From the NCBI GenBank assembly GCA_950106755.1, contig OX467082.1, forward strand, positions 1,116,001 to 1,180,000: a stretch of 64,000 bases of DNA. Reading direction: 5' to 3'. The translations under genes were made by a program, and so were the position numbers. Below, piece after piece: positions 1 through 13,480 of this stretch (position 1 is the stretch's first letter; the number at the start of each line of letters is the position of its first letter). This DNA comes from Climacium dendroides (taxonomy: Eukaryota; Streptophyta; Bryopsida; Hypnales; Climaciaceae). The notes beneath the pieces were generated by a model that saw only the letters and a program-made list of their open reading frames with translations, was not told the DNA's origin and ran no database searches.

Positions 1-197
1 CCCGCACATACACAAGCTCGAACCTATCATCTCTCCCAAAAGCACTCCCTCCATCTCCTGCTCCTACTACTCCTACCAACAATACTGATACAAAATTCCT
101 CCGTCGCCAAAAACCTCTACTGAAACCATGCACAAAATCCTTAAAACTACTCAGCTTCGTGCTTACTTTCTGCAGGTCAAGGCTATAGCAGAAATAC

Positions 198-1437
198 CTC
201 CTCCGACATTCTTGCGATGTAGCAGCAACATAAAGTTCACCCCCACAAGTTGGTAAGCCTTCAGAACGCGACTGGCATCACCCTCGGCAATTCCACACGC
301 AGCACACACATCTGCCTGATACCACAAAAAACATCCAAATTTGAAACACCTCAAAACACTGGCGTTCTTTGAAAGACAAGTGCTCGGAAGTCCTCTCAAC
401 TTGACATCCGATGTAACCTCGACATCTTTCAGCCTTGCAATTCACATAGGAAGGTTAACATCGCCCCGAATTTGCGAGTTCAGTAAGAAAGAAAAATGTT
501 GGCAATAATACAACAATAAACTTTCAAGGCTTGCCAGCCATACCTGGGAGACGATCTTCGCAGCAGATGCATCCACTTCGGCGTACCGGTCAAGGTTCAC
601 CGCACCACCGGAGGTACTAGTCGCTTTTAGCTCACTCTTCAGACTGGCCGCAATGAGATGACACTTTTGTAGGGTCTTCATGATTGGATTGTCCTCTGCG
701 CGTTGCCCCACACCTGGGATCAGCAGTGGAACGCCTCCAGCTGGCCTGGAAATTTCGTGCAGATTCTTGTTCGTAGCTTCGTCTCCAAGAAGGTCTATCC
801 TCTCCACCAGCAAATTCGGCAATGTTGGTGTGCTCGCTACAAGAGAATCACGAGCTTTCGACTTCTTTCTTCTCATCTCGGCCATCGGATCGAAATCTTC
901 GTCGTCACTGTCGTCCACCATTTCCAGTTTCTTCCGTCTCTTCTTTTTGTGCTTTTTGGACTTCCGTGGTCGGTCCTCGTCCTCGATCTCCTCATATCCT
1001 TCCACCGCACCATTCTCCTCATTCTCTTCCCAGTCCACAAAAGAAGGTGTACTTGGTTCGGGGAAGCCCATATACTCTTCGATCCTCCTATGCCGTTTCT
1101 TCCCATGCTTTCTAGACTTGCGATTCTCGTCCTCCGACTCTTCAAACAAAGGTGAGCTAGGCAGTGAATTTGCAGAGGGCACCTCCTCCACGTAGTCCAC
1201 CGGCCGCTGCGGTCTCTTGATTATGATCCGAGGTCGAGGCTTAGCTTGTAAAGGTTCCTCTACCGGTATATTCTTGGAGTGACCATTGGAAAGCTTGAGA
1301 ATGATTTTGGTCGCCTTCTTCTCTGATCTATCTAGTCCAGGCACGGGTGCATCACGAGGTTGGCCTAGTATTCGAGAAGCCTTCACTTTAAAGTTCCCAT
1401 CTTCTCCGTCCGAGAGTTCCTCAAGATGCCCTCGCAT
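198..1437 (-). CDS. CHR19: ETL1/SMARCAD1-type SNF2 chromatin remodeller, N-terminal part (partial)
   Basis: Partial gene running off the left edge. Coding exons read leftward: 1437-544 (298 codons, donor after ATVSQ-like IVSQ) and 315-198 (39 codons plus 1 base, donor gtattt at 197). The second exon ends in LKAYQLVGVNFMLLLHRKN, which matches the start of the SNF2 ATPase domain of plant CHR19/ETL1; the Walker A exon lies beyond base 1. Before it, the motifs LQKC..I...LKSEL and DRYAEV...AKIVSQ also match that family. The N-terminus (ELSDGEDGNFKVKASRIL) resembles known ETL1 starts, which supports ATG 1437. Residues about 95-190 are acidic and carry Lys/Arg clusters (RKSKKHKKKRRKK) that could be nuclear signals. 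Family role: nucleosome remodelling in the nucleus during silencing and DNA-end processing. A 3' splice site at 1474 (tttctttcag on the minus strand) suggests a 5'-UTR intron. The family call is strong; orthology is from memory. Confidence 0.85.
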
Positions 1438-1473
1438 GTTGGGTGGTCGATACAGCGCTCTCTCGGGCCGGAC

Positions 1474-4400
1474 CTGAAAGAAAGTGGCACGTGCTGAGCA
1501 ACATGAGACAGCTCAACTGCATCCCCGCTAGAGAATGTAAATGGCCCTTACAGAAATAATTGATAAATTCGAGACAAAGAAAAAGGAGTTCAAGAAGCCA
1601 GGTGAAGTAGAAAACCTCGTGACTTCTCAACACTCCCGGCTGCATTTTTTACGCCTCTTGGCACGACAACGAATGTTCGCTCTTCGAAAGCGATCCCTCT
1701 TCTTGCAAGTAGAATTGTCCGTCACTTCTTCTGCAAACCCCAACGCGTACCAAATCCGTCAGTGCAACGCAATCACATCTATCTACATCTGCAAATCTTC
1801 AAGACGTCGAGCAATACCGATGCATCCATTAACAGCGCAACGGACTGCCCACAGAGGCCACTGAGGCTTTTGAACAACACTGTGGGTGCGTTAAGACTCT
1901 GCTTCGCTAAGCACGATTCTCATGCATTTTGCTCAAGAATTTGGGGAACGAGGTCATCCTCCACTCAATGAGATGGAAGGAAGAGAATTCGTCACCCTTT
2001 CGGTTCTGCCCTAATTACTATCAGCGATACTCGTGGCCAGTCCTCGGAGTGCAAGCCTGGTCACCGGTAACACCATCTCACTTCATCCAATCCTGGAAGC
2101 GTCACAGCAGCGGATGACCACATGACAGGGCCTATTACTCGTTTACGGTATCTGTCAATGGTTCCTTAAACCCCAGCAAACAAGTCGCTGAAATAACGAC
2201 TTCCCCACCATTACTCAATGTTGAGTCCGTCTACGAGAAGCGTCCCTACGTAACACCATACAACTTCGGCATCCAGCGCACTGATTCTCACAATCCTTCC
2301 ACAGAACTGCGATAGAACCGTGCTCGATTGATACTGATTAACCCAAAGACTTAATCCCTAGCTCCCCTGAAACTAAATAAGAAGTCAGCGGGAAACCCTA
2401 CAGAGTGAGTACACATTTGCGTGGCAATTAAACTCGCATCTTCTAGTGTTTCGCACTCACGCCCACGCGCAACCCATACGAAATCGTCATCACCGTCAAA
2501 GCATCACGAGACTGTCGCATACTTTGGTCACTTAACCAGAAATCAAGAAGATGCAAGACACGGGCCGCCAGCACCAGCCAAGCTCATCACGAAGAATCAC
2601 ACTGCGCTCCATTGTCTCGAGGGCAACGAAGGTGAAATTCGACATTGGTTCGGTCGGTTCTTCCAGCAGCTCGGTCGACAACTGCGACGCAATCACTCCC
2701 GCCATCACCACGCGATGCCACAAGATCGGCCAGCAGCTACTCATACGTGGAAACAACAAACCCGCACGTAAACACTGGAGACCGACGGCCGAAGTCCAAG
2801 AAGGAAAAAAACGACGCACACCCGATGACAGGCAGCCAGCCAGCCAGCCAGCCAGTCAGTCAGTCACTCCTGAGACACGATCCAGAAGGCAGGAGTGACC
2901 AATTGCGGGCCTCAGCCATGCCACGAGGTGACCTCGAGAGAATCCATGAAAACCACGGGCCGGGATAGCCACGAGGGAAAGTACGAGAGAAGCAAACTCC
3001 GAGGTGGGGGCAGAGAAGAGGCCGAGAAGGAAAAGAGAACATCAATGAGATGAAGCCGAAAACGAGGGAGGGGGAGGGGTGGCACGACCGTCGAGAGCAC
3101 AAAAAGTACAACAGGGGTAGGGAGAAGAAACCCTAAAACAGAAAGTCGATGAAAAGAAGAAGAAGCAGACGAGGCAGCAAGACGAAGTTAAGTATGTACA
3201 GGAGGACAGAATTGAAAAACGAGCATGGCCCTTGCCTCGCTCACCAAGTTTAGTTGAATCGTGCGCTGCAAGTGTCGTTACCAAGTAAGCTCGCGTTTCT
3301 GTCGACGACGTCGCGAGTCGGTGATGGTGGTCCGGCAAGCGACGGTAAGCGAGGCTGCGTGCGTCCCGTGCGAGGTTGCTATTTCCTTGCGAGAGGCTCT
3401 CCGCGATTGAGGCTGACCACGGTTGCGAGACTTCCTTCGCACGTCTTGTTTCGATTAACTGCAGGGGTTACGCTTGTCCCGGCCCTTCCCCTCGCACCGC
3501 CAGTCACGTCGCCACCTGCAGCAGCTCCTCGCTGCAACCAGGCAGTCAGTCGCACGTTCCGAGAATCCGTTCCGTTCCCTTGCGAGCTTTCGCTTTGCTT
3601 TCGCTTGCTCGCCGTCTTCGGTCGTCCCGTCTTCCTAGTCTTGGACGGGAAGACAGGCTCGTTGGCTTGGCTCTCGTCTAGATGATAAATCTAGATGATA
3701 AAAGGAGAACCTGCATTTAAAGATATATATACTTTGGATGCTAAAGATATGAACCGACGAATGAAAAGTAAAAAGTGGATGAAATCCTCGGAAGAGAGAA
3801 AGATCCCCGAATCGCGCGGTCAAGCCCTAATGATACCAAATTTGGTATTCGAAATTTCCTGGCGGTGATTTCTGGGGCGAAGGAGCTTGAGATCATTGGA
3901 GCTGGAAACTGACGAACTTGGATATGGTCTTTTTAGGATTCGAGTTATTTTGTGGAGGCAGCAGGGTGTGAAAAATCGCCAACAGGATATGTAAAATCAT
4001 TCCCAAAGTTTTGTCAGCTTTCCATGCCGATTGCTCCACAGAATCTCGAGGATGCGATCATGTTGTGGTTCAGGTTGTGTCTTGCTATCATGTTAGGGTT
4101 TAGGTTTTAGTTCCAATTCGGCTTCAGGCACTCCAATTTTAATCGACAATGGATTTTACCCGAATGCTCGTCGCTGTTTTTGGTATTAGCGGAATGCTTT
4201 TGTTAGTTCACTCTGATCTTTGTGCACGTCGTTTCACAATTTACGTAAGAATAGGAGACACCCAGTGAAGGAAGAAGTTGAGAGGTTTGTAAGAGAGGGA
4301 CACAGGAAAGGGCGAACGATATATTTATATTTGAGCATGAATGAACGACCTGCTGCTTTTTCTTTTGTCGTTGGGGTTTTATTTCAAGGTTGCACGAAGC

Positions 4401-4543
4401 CTAATCGCATGAGATTGATTCCGTGCAGGATGTGTTGACGGTGACGCTTGAAGAGGACATCAACAGAGGGTTGCACAAAGATGTTTTCGTCAAGACGAAT
4501 CTGAAATAGACGAAATTAGGATTGAGTAGGGTTTGGTGGAGTT
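1474..4543. promoter_or_regulatory. Shared upstream region of the divergent CHR19-like and TFIIIC-like genes
   Basis: About 3.1 kb between the two start codons, with no credible coding exon. Bases 2400-3250 are purine-rich on the plus strand (CT-rich on the minus strand), as in plant promoter and 5'-UTR DNA of a leftward gene. Bases 3300-3660 are GC-richer and could hold the start of the rightward transcript. A (CCAG)n/(TCAG)n microsatellite lies at 2832-2867. Transcription starts cannot be placed by eye. Confidence 0.5.
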
Positions 4544-7500
4544 ATGGAGGAGAGAGGTGGTGAGAATGTTGACGATGCTGTAAACCGCTGGTCGTCAGAA
4601 ATTTCTTTGCTGCCGTAAGTGCATTCCGTTTCTTCTCTCTTTTAGCGATTTATTCGTCCATGGTTGCAATCTGGATGATTTACAGGATTGGAAAAATTCT
4701 TGTTTTATCCAATTCTAAGTTCATTAGTCTAGGGTTTAAGGTCTGCCTTAGCCTGGTTAAATATTCAGGATTTGGATTTAAATTCTTATCTTCGAAATAT
4801 GTTTGTAGCCAGTTTGAATTATAGAGTAGGAGACCTAACAGACTCTTCCGGGCCTGATATTTCTACGACCCCTGCAGAATCCCGGCTTCCAGGATGCCCT
4901 TTGAAGACTCTCATGATCGTATACCCTACAAAGTGGAGCAAGTAGGGTTTGGTTTTGTGATAAGACCAATCCGGGGTCGTGTAGTCTGTCCAGCTTAGGT
5001 TTTATTAATTTTTAAACTAGGAGAAGTTTCCCCAGGTTGATCTCATTGACCTTTAGTATTTATACTACTCTTGGGTCCTGTACACTTCGAATAGAACTTT
5101 GTCTCCTTGTTTTTAGACTGCATGGCGGTCCTCTATTCTACTCCTACCCCGGTTCCTATTACCAGCTTCTTGTTTAAGATGTGAGTGATCACGATGGATT
5201 GTGTCTTCGTCATGAGGAGCTTTCGTTGCTGATGTCGGGATTTTTATTGGAGTGGTCATTCAGGGACTGGTTGGAAGAATGCGGCTTGGGAGAGCAGTCG
5301 CCAGATTTGTGCTACATGGCGGAGGATGGCCAAGGCGATGTCTTGGGAGCTGCATCGAGACCAGGATTGTCCCTCTTTGGTTCCGAAGCTGTCCGAAATG
5401 TAAGTGTTTGAAGAATGTTCTTACAGCTTTTGAGGATTCTAGTTTTAAAGGTATGCTAAGGTGTGACATATCCATTGATACGTTTGCTACATGCTGATGG
5501 CGCGATACATGCAGCCTTCAAGTGGTCAAAAAAACGACGCTGAGATGAGGAAGACATGGTTGGTAACTCGCACCTGACACTTAATTTGGGCTCGGGGTTT
5601 GAGGATTATACCACTTTTGGTTGTGTGAGCATTTAAGTCCACCTAAATGTAGGCAAGTTCATTTTATCGATAGGGTTTCTGAACGCAGTGAATTTCAGCT
5701 TGATCATGGCTCGTAAATCTGACGAGAAATGCTCACCTTTTTGGTCTTGTTGGGTGTGTAGCTCGGACGTTATCTTCTATGCGGGTGGATCAATCTGGAC
5801 GTTGGACTGGTGCCCACGTAGATCCGGCTGGTCGTCTCAGAACATACAGAACGAGGTACATACTTTGAACCGATCTTGTTTCTCACCTGAAGTATTTGGT
5901 TAGCAATTTTAGGATTTTTCTTCCAGGAACTTCATTAGGCCTTTTCTAAACCGCTCAAAATCCAGTTTCTTTTGGTAGGAGCACACCCAAGACAATCGCC
6001 GCATCACAGGCTCGGGGAACCATTGCAGGGGAAGGGTCTGCTGCAAATTTGGGCAGTCGATCTCATGCCTGGAAAGTCAAGCTTTGTGAACGGGGATGGT
6101 GGTATCTCATTGAAAGGTCGAGGGAGAGGTGGAAAATGGGGTAGAGGGCAAGAAAGCAGAGCAGCTAGCGATAGCTTCTCAGATGAGGAGTCAAATATGA
6201 GTGCTTCCACGGTAGATACTTACACGACTTTGACTGGTTTCAATTTGAACAAGGGTGGAAGAGAGAAGGCTAAAGGAAGGGGAAGAGGTAGAGGTAGAGG
6301 TAGAGGTAGAGGTAGAGGAAGACCCCCTCTGAAGTTCTCTGAACCCGAGGCTGAAGCTTCTGATTGCGAAAACGTTGGCTCTGCTAATAACAGTACACCA
6401 GGATCTCCACCTGAAACACTGGACGCCTGGGTAAAAGGTAGAGCCCATGTTAAGCACGCTGGAGCCTCTCATGCAGTCGAAGCATCACCTTCCTCTCGTA
6501 AACCTCCCTTTTCAAAGTCTCTTGGAGTGCTGCCAAAGATAGTCCTAGGTATTGCACACGAAGGTGAAGTTACGTGGGATGCAAAGTGGCGACCAGTGAC
6601 CGATGATGACAGAGCGTCTGCGTCCACGGATGAGCGAGAGTGCATGAGACTGGGTTTTCTAGCAGTTATTCTGGGGGATGGATCAGTTCAAGTGTGAGTA
6701 CTTCACATGTCCAGCTATCATTAATGTTTCTTTCACATAGTGTATGATGGTAGAAATGTAGATTTTATAAATTTCTTAATTTCAATTGCGGTTCACCAAG
6801 AGACGGTGCAAGCGTTTTTGTCCTTTTCTGACACCATTCTGGCTAACATAGGGAGTTCATATATTTATTTGGTCGTAAGGACGCTGTCTTTTTAATGAAG
6901 GAGTAAACTAACAGGCACGAGTCTTTACGTTTTTGATAGGTGTGCGGATAGTGTGGAGTTTAATCTTGTAGGAGCTCTTGGAGTCGATTAGATGATCTTA
7001 TTGAAGTCAGACCTGTTTTTTGCAAACAGATTCGATGTTCCTTTGCCAAATCTGTGGGGGGGTAATGGATTTCAACAGCTGGAGAGAAGGGAAATTGAGC
7101 CTCTTACCATCCAAATGAATCCAATCTTTCGCAGCTCGGGCCTTAAAAGCAATGGACACAAGAGGTACGATGCTCATGGCTTTATCATCCTTCAAACTAT
7201 TGCATTATCGAAAATGGGAAATCACTGCCTCCCCTATTTGTCCTTTGCTATTTCTCACTTTGAAACGTTCATGTTTTCTTTCAGAGTTAGCATTGTGGGC
7301 CTGTACGGAATGTAGTATGGATTTTGGAGACGTTCTTTAAGTTACATCCTATGTCATGCAAACGACGACATTGTGCTTGCTTTTATCACTCAGAATTCGT
7401 TTAATAAAGTCTGACAAGACTATCTCGTCTGCAGCATCCCACTCTCCGTGGAATGGTCAACTTGGCCTCCACATGATTTGTTACTTGTCGGCTGTCATGA

Positions 7501-9755
7501 TGGGACTGTAAGTTTCAGCGACGATACCTTGTACATTTTCCGCCTAGACCCATCCTTTATGAGTCCAATGTATGAGTATCCATCTTATTATTATATTGTG
7601 CTCTTTAGGTGGTAACACATACATTTTGGCGCAGGTAGCGGTCTTCAAAGTCATCCCATGCTCTACACCTCTTCAAGGTAATGCTTGTTGGCGTAAACAA
7701 GTGGTGTGTTTTTTACTGAGCGTATCCTGGTTTTTTGGTTGTGACACTTTTCTCTTTTGCTCATGAGAACTAACAGCCATGGCATTATAGTTGTAGCCAC
7801 AATCATCTGTATATTGCTGACACGAAGGTTAGAATCTTCTTTAAGTTGACGGCTGTTTGCTGCGTGTTGTAGAAAGTCGACCGCTCCTTTTCTTCACAGC
7901 TGATTTTATGACTCTGCGATCAATTGCTTGGGCACCTGCAGTCTGGTATCCTATACTTTTTCAGGACCAAATTATGCGTGATCTTCGCCTTGTTTGTGGA
8001 TGGTATAGATTCATTGGATATGAATTTTGATGCTACCTTTTGACATAGAAAGAACTATAAGATTCACTGACATATATGGGGGATTTTGGCAGTGGTGCAG
8101 CAGGGAAGCATTTGATAGCCACAGCTGGCCATAGTGGATGGGTACGATTTTGGGATCTCCGGTTAGTACCGGAATCATGACGAGGAGGCCCCTTTGTTTT
8201 CACTCCCATCTTGTTCTCAGTCATGTACCCGACATGTTGCCTAGAAAAAACTGCATTATTAGTACTTAGTCCTTTGGCAATGTAGTACATGAGGGATGAA
8301 AATAAACTGTAATGATCGTCTGTCCTTGTGTGTTTTTTCTGTCGGATCCAATTACTAATTCTATCACCTATGGCGCATGGTTTTCTTTCTAATCTGGTTC
8401 TCATGATCCTTGAGTTCATTTTATTGGCTATCTTATCAGAAGATGTGAAATTTAATGAACGTTGCTGGATGGAACTGCAGGGATCCGTATCAACCTGTAT
8501 TCGAGTTGCAAATATCACGAGCTGTTGTCACGTGCATTGACTGGGTATCGGATCCTAGGTGAACTTTTATACTCCACATATCACCTCATGGCTTCCTGTC
8601 CCCTTATGGTTGCGTTAATATTGGAGTTTGACTTGGTTTGGATGTTGGTTCATTAGGTGTATGCTGATAACCATGGATGATGGTTCAGTGCGGGTCTTGG
8701 CTTTGGATAAAGCGGCTACAGATACTGCAGTAACCGGAAAACCTTACACAGGCACGCCTACCCAGGGTCTTGCAAGCTATTATGCATCTTATTATGCAAT
8801 GTGGGGAGTACATGTTTCTCGAAAGTCAGGCAAGTACCCATTCCTGACATTAAAGAGCGCTTCAACCGTGAAGGTTCATGACTCTCTTCCCATCTTTTAG
8901 TTTAATTAAACGATGTAAGTTAAACGCATTGTCACTATTTTACAGGTTTGGTGGCTTACTGTGGTACTGATGGTAATGTCCTTCAATTTCAGGTTCGTCA
9001 ATTCCACATCCCGTTGAATTCCTGATTTGAGAAAACTTCTTAGATGTGTGAAAACTTCCATGGAACCATATTCTTGTCTTAGTAAAGCCAAATAATCAGG
9101 CATCACTCATCACCCAAGCTGTGAATGCCATATATTATCCTGGCTGGAACTTTCATTTTGGTTGGTATACCGGTATCTTGGCAAATTTGAAGGTTGGCTT
9201 ACCTGATTGTGGTGACAGTTGACAGAGAAGGCGCTAATCAAAGAGGGCTCTCGACACAGGCAACCGCACTTTCTCTGTGGAGTGTTTGCTGCTGACACAG
9301 AAACAGGACCCCTGTATATAGGTACACAGAACCTTGTACCCCCACCTCGGACCCAGAAAACTATCATAGACCAGCCCACTCCCCAGTTCAGGCGAGACTT
9401 TCTCACTCGACGGAACGCCGTTCTGAAGTCCGACAGAGGAGGTTTAGGGTTTATACCAAGTGGCAACCCACTTGATATGGAGAAACCAGGCAATAAGAAG
9501 AAGAATGCAGAAGATGCACCCAGCGGTAAATCCAAGAAAAGTAAGAAACAGGATGCCAGGGACGAGGTTGGGGAGGAAGCGAGCGGGCCTGCTGATGATA
9601 TCCAGAACCCCTTCGGTGTTGAGCATAGTTTACCACAACATGTTGTAGCTGTTCAGCGCCTGCGCTGGAATTCTAATAGAGGAAAAGAAACTTGGTTAGC
9701 TTACGGGGGTGCTGCTGGTATCATACGCTGCCAGTACGTGTCTCCTGAAGAGTGA
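4544..9755 (+). CDS. GTF3C2: TFIIIC WD40 subunit, GTF3C2-like, with AT-hook region
   Basis: Fourteen exons: 4544-4614, 5186-5399, 5515-5558, 5699-5855, 5966-6693, 7030-7164, 7435-7507, 7635-7677, 7900-7945, 8093-8161, 8481-8558, 8657-8829, 8946-8992, 9219-9755. They join in one frame to 804 residues. WD40-like blocks appear in order: GGSIWTLDWCPR, GKGLLQIWAV, LGFLAVILGDGSVQVFDVPLP, IPLSVEWSTWPPHDLLLVGCHDGT, LRSIAWAP, LIATAGHSGWVRFWDLRDP, CIDWVSDP, GLVAYCGTDGNVLQFQ. A Gly-Arg run followed by RPP (bases 6276-6330) is AT-hook-like. This pattern matches the plant homologue of GTF3C2/TFIIIC110, which helps TFIIIC bind the B box of tRNA genes and recruit RNA polymerase III. The C-terminus has a Lys-rich stretch (KSKKSKK). 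The intron after 8829 begins with GC rather than GT. Exons 2-4 are the least certain joins. Confidence 0.8.
6285..6322 (+). repeat. Hexanucleotide GGTAGA-type repeat inside the TFIIIC-like gene
   Basis: About six tandem copies of a ggtaga unit encode the alternating Gly-Arg run of the AT-hook-like region. Length variation here would change the run without shifting the frame. Confidence 0.8.
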
Positions 9756-12700
9756 CGGTTTTTGCATCGGTTTATTCATTGCTGGCGTTGCCTTTATGTA
9801 TTATGCTTTGGGGAATCTGATTTTGATTCTCTGTTGAAGTTCAAGCCCCCTGAGAGCAAGTCTTGCAGTAACTGGACCTGCTCCATTGGACTGGCCGCAG
9901 GGCTTTGCAGAGGACTGGATAGGGGTGCTCCTATCCCACTCCCGGGAGCAATCCTGTGTTATTCCAAGCAGGCAGATCACTGTGTTATTCTACTGCGCGT
10001 TTATTCTTGGATCACGCTTTCCATATCCGATCTGTTCCAGTGATCGTTAGTCATCGCAGGACTTGCTTGAAGCTCTGGACGGAAAATGACTTAAACCCGA
10101 CAACCCATTTGACGAGGTACTTGCAGGCAGTCTCTTGCCGCTGTTAGTTTTCAGGATTTGTGTTTTAGAAATCTGAATAGACATCGTCTTGCAGCCTTCC
10201 GTCAATGCTTTGTCTCCGATTCCAGATCTGAAGTGAAATCTCGTGAAACCTCAGCATGAAGTTAAGAACTCCCTGGACGGACCTATTACCGCTGATTTTA
10301 AGCCTCACTGTCATCACTCAGTTTGTTGCCATTTTGCAACAAGATATGTATGAAAAATTTTAATTTATTTTTCAGAGATGAAACAACATGTCTTCTTGGT
10401 TTCACCAAAATTTTAGCTTTTTTTTGTGAATAATTGATTTTTTTGTGAATTTTTGAAGATATAATGAAGAAAAATCATATCGAATAGAAAATTATTTCAA
10501 AAAATCTGAAAATTTCACCATGTGTGCATATTATAGTATTGAACAGCATGGTGTAAACTCAATTTCCGTGGCATTCTATAATTAGACATTCTAGACATTG
10601 AAAATACATTCAAAGTTCAAATTGCAATAAAAAATTGATTATTAGGAACTTTTTCAAAGTTCAAATTGGAGTAGAAACTAGAGTGAATGAACTTTATTTT
10701 GTTAGTTGGTCCCAAATTCAAAAAATATAATTTTTGTAGAGAAATTTCAGATTTAAAGCAAGGAGCAACAACTTTCTAAAATACACCAAAATAGCATATT
10801 TTGTGATCCGTTTTTTTAGTAACTTCTCATTTATGTGAGGACAAACAATAGCATAACTCCAAACTCAACTAGATTATCTTCATAACCCAACATGGAAGGT
10901 CAACAAGAAAGAAGTGAATGAAAAACTGCTTCCCAGCTCTCTACAATCCAAGAAACATTCATCCAAAAGCCACAAAATGGCCTCGTTGTCGTTTCTGGAT
11001 TAAGGGGTACTCAGCTCCCCACGTTGCATCCAGAGCCGGTCTTTTTTATTTTATTTTAATCTTTCTAAAATTGTTAAAATTTTAATTTTTGTGACACTTT
11101 GAAGGTACCACCTAGAAAGCTTAAAATATACCACTTTTGAACATTTCTATCAAATTTCTCAAGGTGTACACCAATTACACCATGAAGTTTATTACTATGT
11201 TTAAAGTAATTTATTAATTATTTTGATTTTAACAAAGCAATTTTTTTTTAAATTATATAAATTTTATTTTAATTTGTTTAATTACAAAATAAATAAATTT
11301 AAATTTTGGATATATTTTACTACACAAAAAAAATATGTATATTTTTTATAGGTGTATTTTAATATGGAAAACTAATGAAGTTTAACCAAGTAGGAATATA
11401 GAATGTCCTTCAAAGGTTAGAATATTTTCTTCATAATCTTTTATCAATTACAATGAAAAACAAATGTAGAATTCTTTCTACAATTGTCCCACATAGTATT
11501 GCCTATAATATACAACTACTATTAATGAAAGTTGAGGTTAGTTTTAGGCTCACTCCTATTTGGAGGACTTTGAAAATTTATAGTTTATTCTATAGGTGTC
11601 TATACAAATAGAATGTGAATGTGGAATCCCTTATTGATTTTCACCAAGATTTAATAATATTTAAGTAGTTGAATTATGTAAGCCACTTTGGCCACTCAAT
11701 GACTTCTATCTCTTTAAAAATGGCTCTATTATAATCATACACAAAATCTACATGAGCCAAATTAGAAAAAATGAAATTATAGGAATTTTTGGAATGTGAT
11801 AGTAGAACTTTCTGAAATATGCAATTGATGCTCTTAGAGTATAAAGCCATATTCATTAAAATGAGAGAATGTGGACTCTTATTCTAATTATGATCCTAAA
11901 TTTAGTAAAAAAAGTATTCATTAAATTGAGACAATGCAATAAATTGAAGCTATAATATACCAAGAGAATTATGAAGTTTTGCAAGTATAAGAAATTGCTT
12001 GGTATTTTTGTAGTAAAGGATGTAAAAAGAAAGAATTTAAAATTCAAATTTGGACCACTTATAATACATACTTAACTAAAACATCAAAGTGATCGTTATG
12101 GCATACACTTAGATAGAAAAGTTAAGATTTACTTATTATAAAATATATTAGTGAACCTAACCTTACAAAACAAATGTGATGAAAGAATAGAAATACAATT
12201 AAAATGCACAATATAATACAAAAAATAAATGCAAGTATATATATATATATACAAAATCTATAACATCCAATTCTAAATTAATATAAAAAATATCAATACA
12301 ATAAACTAAAAGAATTTTCATACTAAATCTATTTCTTCCTCGATTCCATCTTTTTTTTTCTAACAAATTTTTAATATTTATTTTATTTTATTTCTTAGAC
12401 ATATTTTTTTAAACTATCAATTACTAAAAATCCATACAATTCTTTTTCCTATTTGTTTTTGACAAAAAAATAACCGAAGAGCTTCTAAAACTTCTAATGA
12501 CTTTCTATACCTACAAATTATTCATCCTCACTCCGAAGATGCATTGTTACTTTTGCTAGATATATACATGTCTACTAATGTCTTAATGATAGCAATTTGT
12601 AGTTTGAGAATTCTACTTCTTAAATTAGAAGTCTCTTTTTTCACATGTGATTTTTAAGCAATCATGACACAATCTGTGTGCATTTAACTTAGGAAAATAG

Positions 12701-12779
12701 CCTTGTCTTCACACCACAAATTCCTTTGTTTTGTATCCCACTCAATATGTGTCCTCATTTAAGTTCTGAAAAGACATAG
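9756..12779. other. 3'-UTR of TFIIIC-like gene, then AT-rich intergenic DNA
   Basis: Bases 9756 to about 10370 are normal-composition DNA, probably 3'-UTR. From about 10370 the sequence becomes strongly AT-rich, with many short A and T runs and no recognisable exon on either strand. An AT dinucleotide run sits at 12237-12251. I see no recognisable genes here. Confidence 0.6.
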
Positions 12780-13004
12780 GTGTCCAATATTGCAACTAAA
12801 TGGAATTGACATGCCTTGAATTTGGATTTAGATTTGTAAGTGCCCAAGCAAGCCAAAATGGACGGAGGTCGCCATCAATGGGGTGCACCACGACTAAGTA
12901 ACCCACATACACATCACAGCCAATACGAAATGAAGAAAGTGAATGGTCACACTTACAACCAACAAAAGATGCATCTTCCGCAAACTCTTCACACATAGTG
13001 CCAT

Positions 13005-13137
13005 CACTACTAGAAAATTTTGTTTTTCTGTTGTTTTGGTCGTATTGATCCGGTCAACAAATTTCAACAAATTTCTGTCAGATTTTGACCGGATCAACGC
13101 GACCAAAACAACAGAAAAACGAAATTTTCTAGTAGTG
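13005..13137. mobile_element. 133-bp CACTA-type MITE with CAT target-site duplication
   Basis: Terminal inverted repeats start CACTACTAGAAAATTT on the left and end in the complement (aaattttctagtagtg) on the right; the inverted repeat continues inward for most of the length (ttgttttggtcg / cgaccaaaacaa, ttgatccggtcaa / ttgaccggatcaa) around a short loop. The 3-bp direct repeat CAT flanks it at 13002-13004 and 13138-13140. CACTA ends with a 3-bp target duplication are the hallmark of the CACTA (En/Spm) superfamily. It carries no coding sequence. Confidence 0.9.
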
Positions 13138-13388
13138 CATTGTCTTGGTATTGGTCTTCCACCTCAAAAGTGATTTGGGAATTCAGCCCAAATCCATCTT
13201 GCAATGTCTCATACACCACAAGTGATGCATTGAGAGTATTTCTTACACATTGCCAATACAACTTCACTAGCTCATTCTTCCTCCAAAATTCTTTAGAAAA
13301 GTTTGATTAGCCATTGCATTCTTTAATGCAATATACTTATTTAAACCAGGCTTGCAAACCACGTTGCAAACCTCATTAAAGCAAACGC

Positions 13389-13480
13389 ATTTGATGTAGC
13401 ACCAAAGTTGGAGGACTTCCTCTCGGTACTTTACATTTGATGCAGCACCAAAGTTGGAGGACTTCCTCTCGGTACTTTAC
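13389..13480. repeat. 46-bp tandem duplication, two copies
   Basis: Two head-to-tail copies of a 46-bp unit beginning atttgatg and ending ggtactttac (13389-13434 and 13435-13480), differing by one base (T versus C). It lies inside the decayed transposase-like gene. Confidence 0.9.

Noticed and set aside
2421..2968. Overlapping plus-strand open frames in the divergent upstream region
   Set aside because: Low-complexity, purine-rich translation with no motif; fits leader or promoter DNA of the minus-strand gene.
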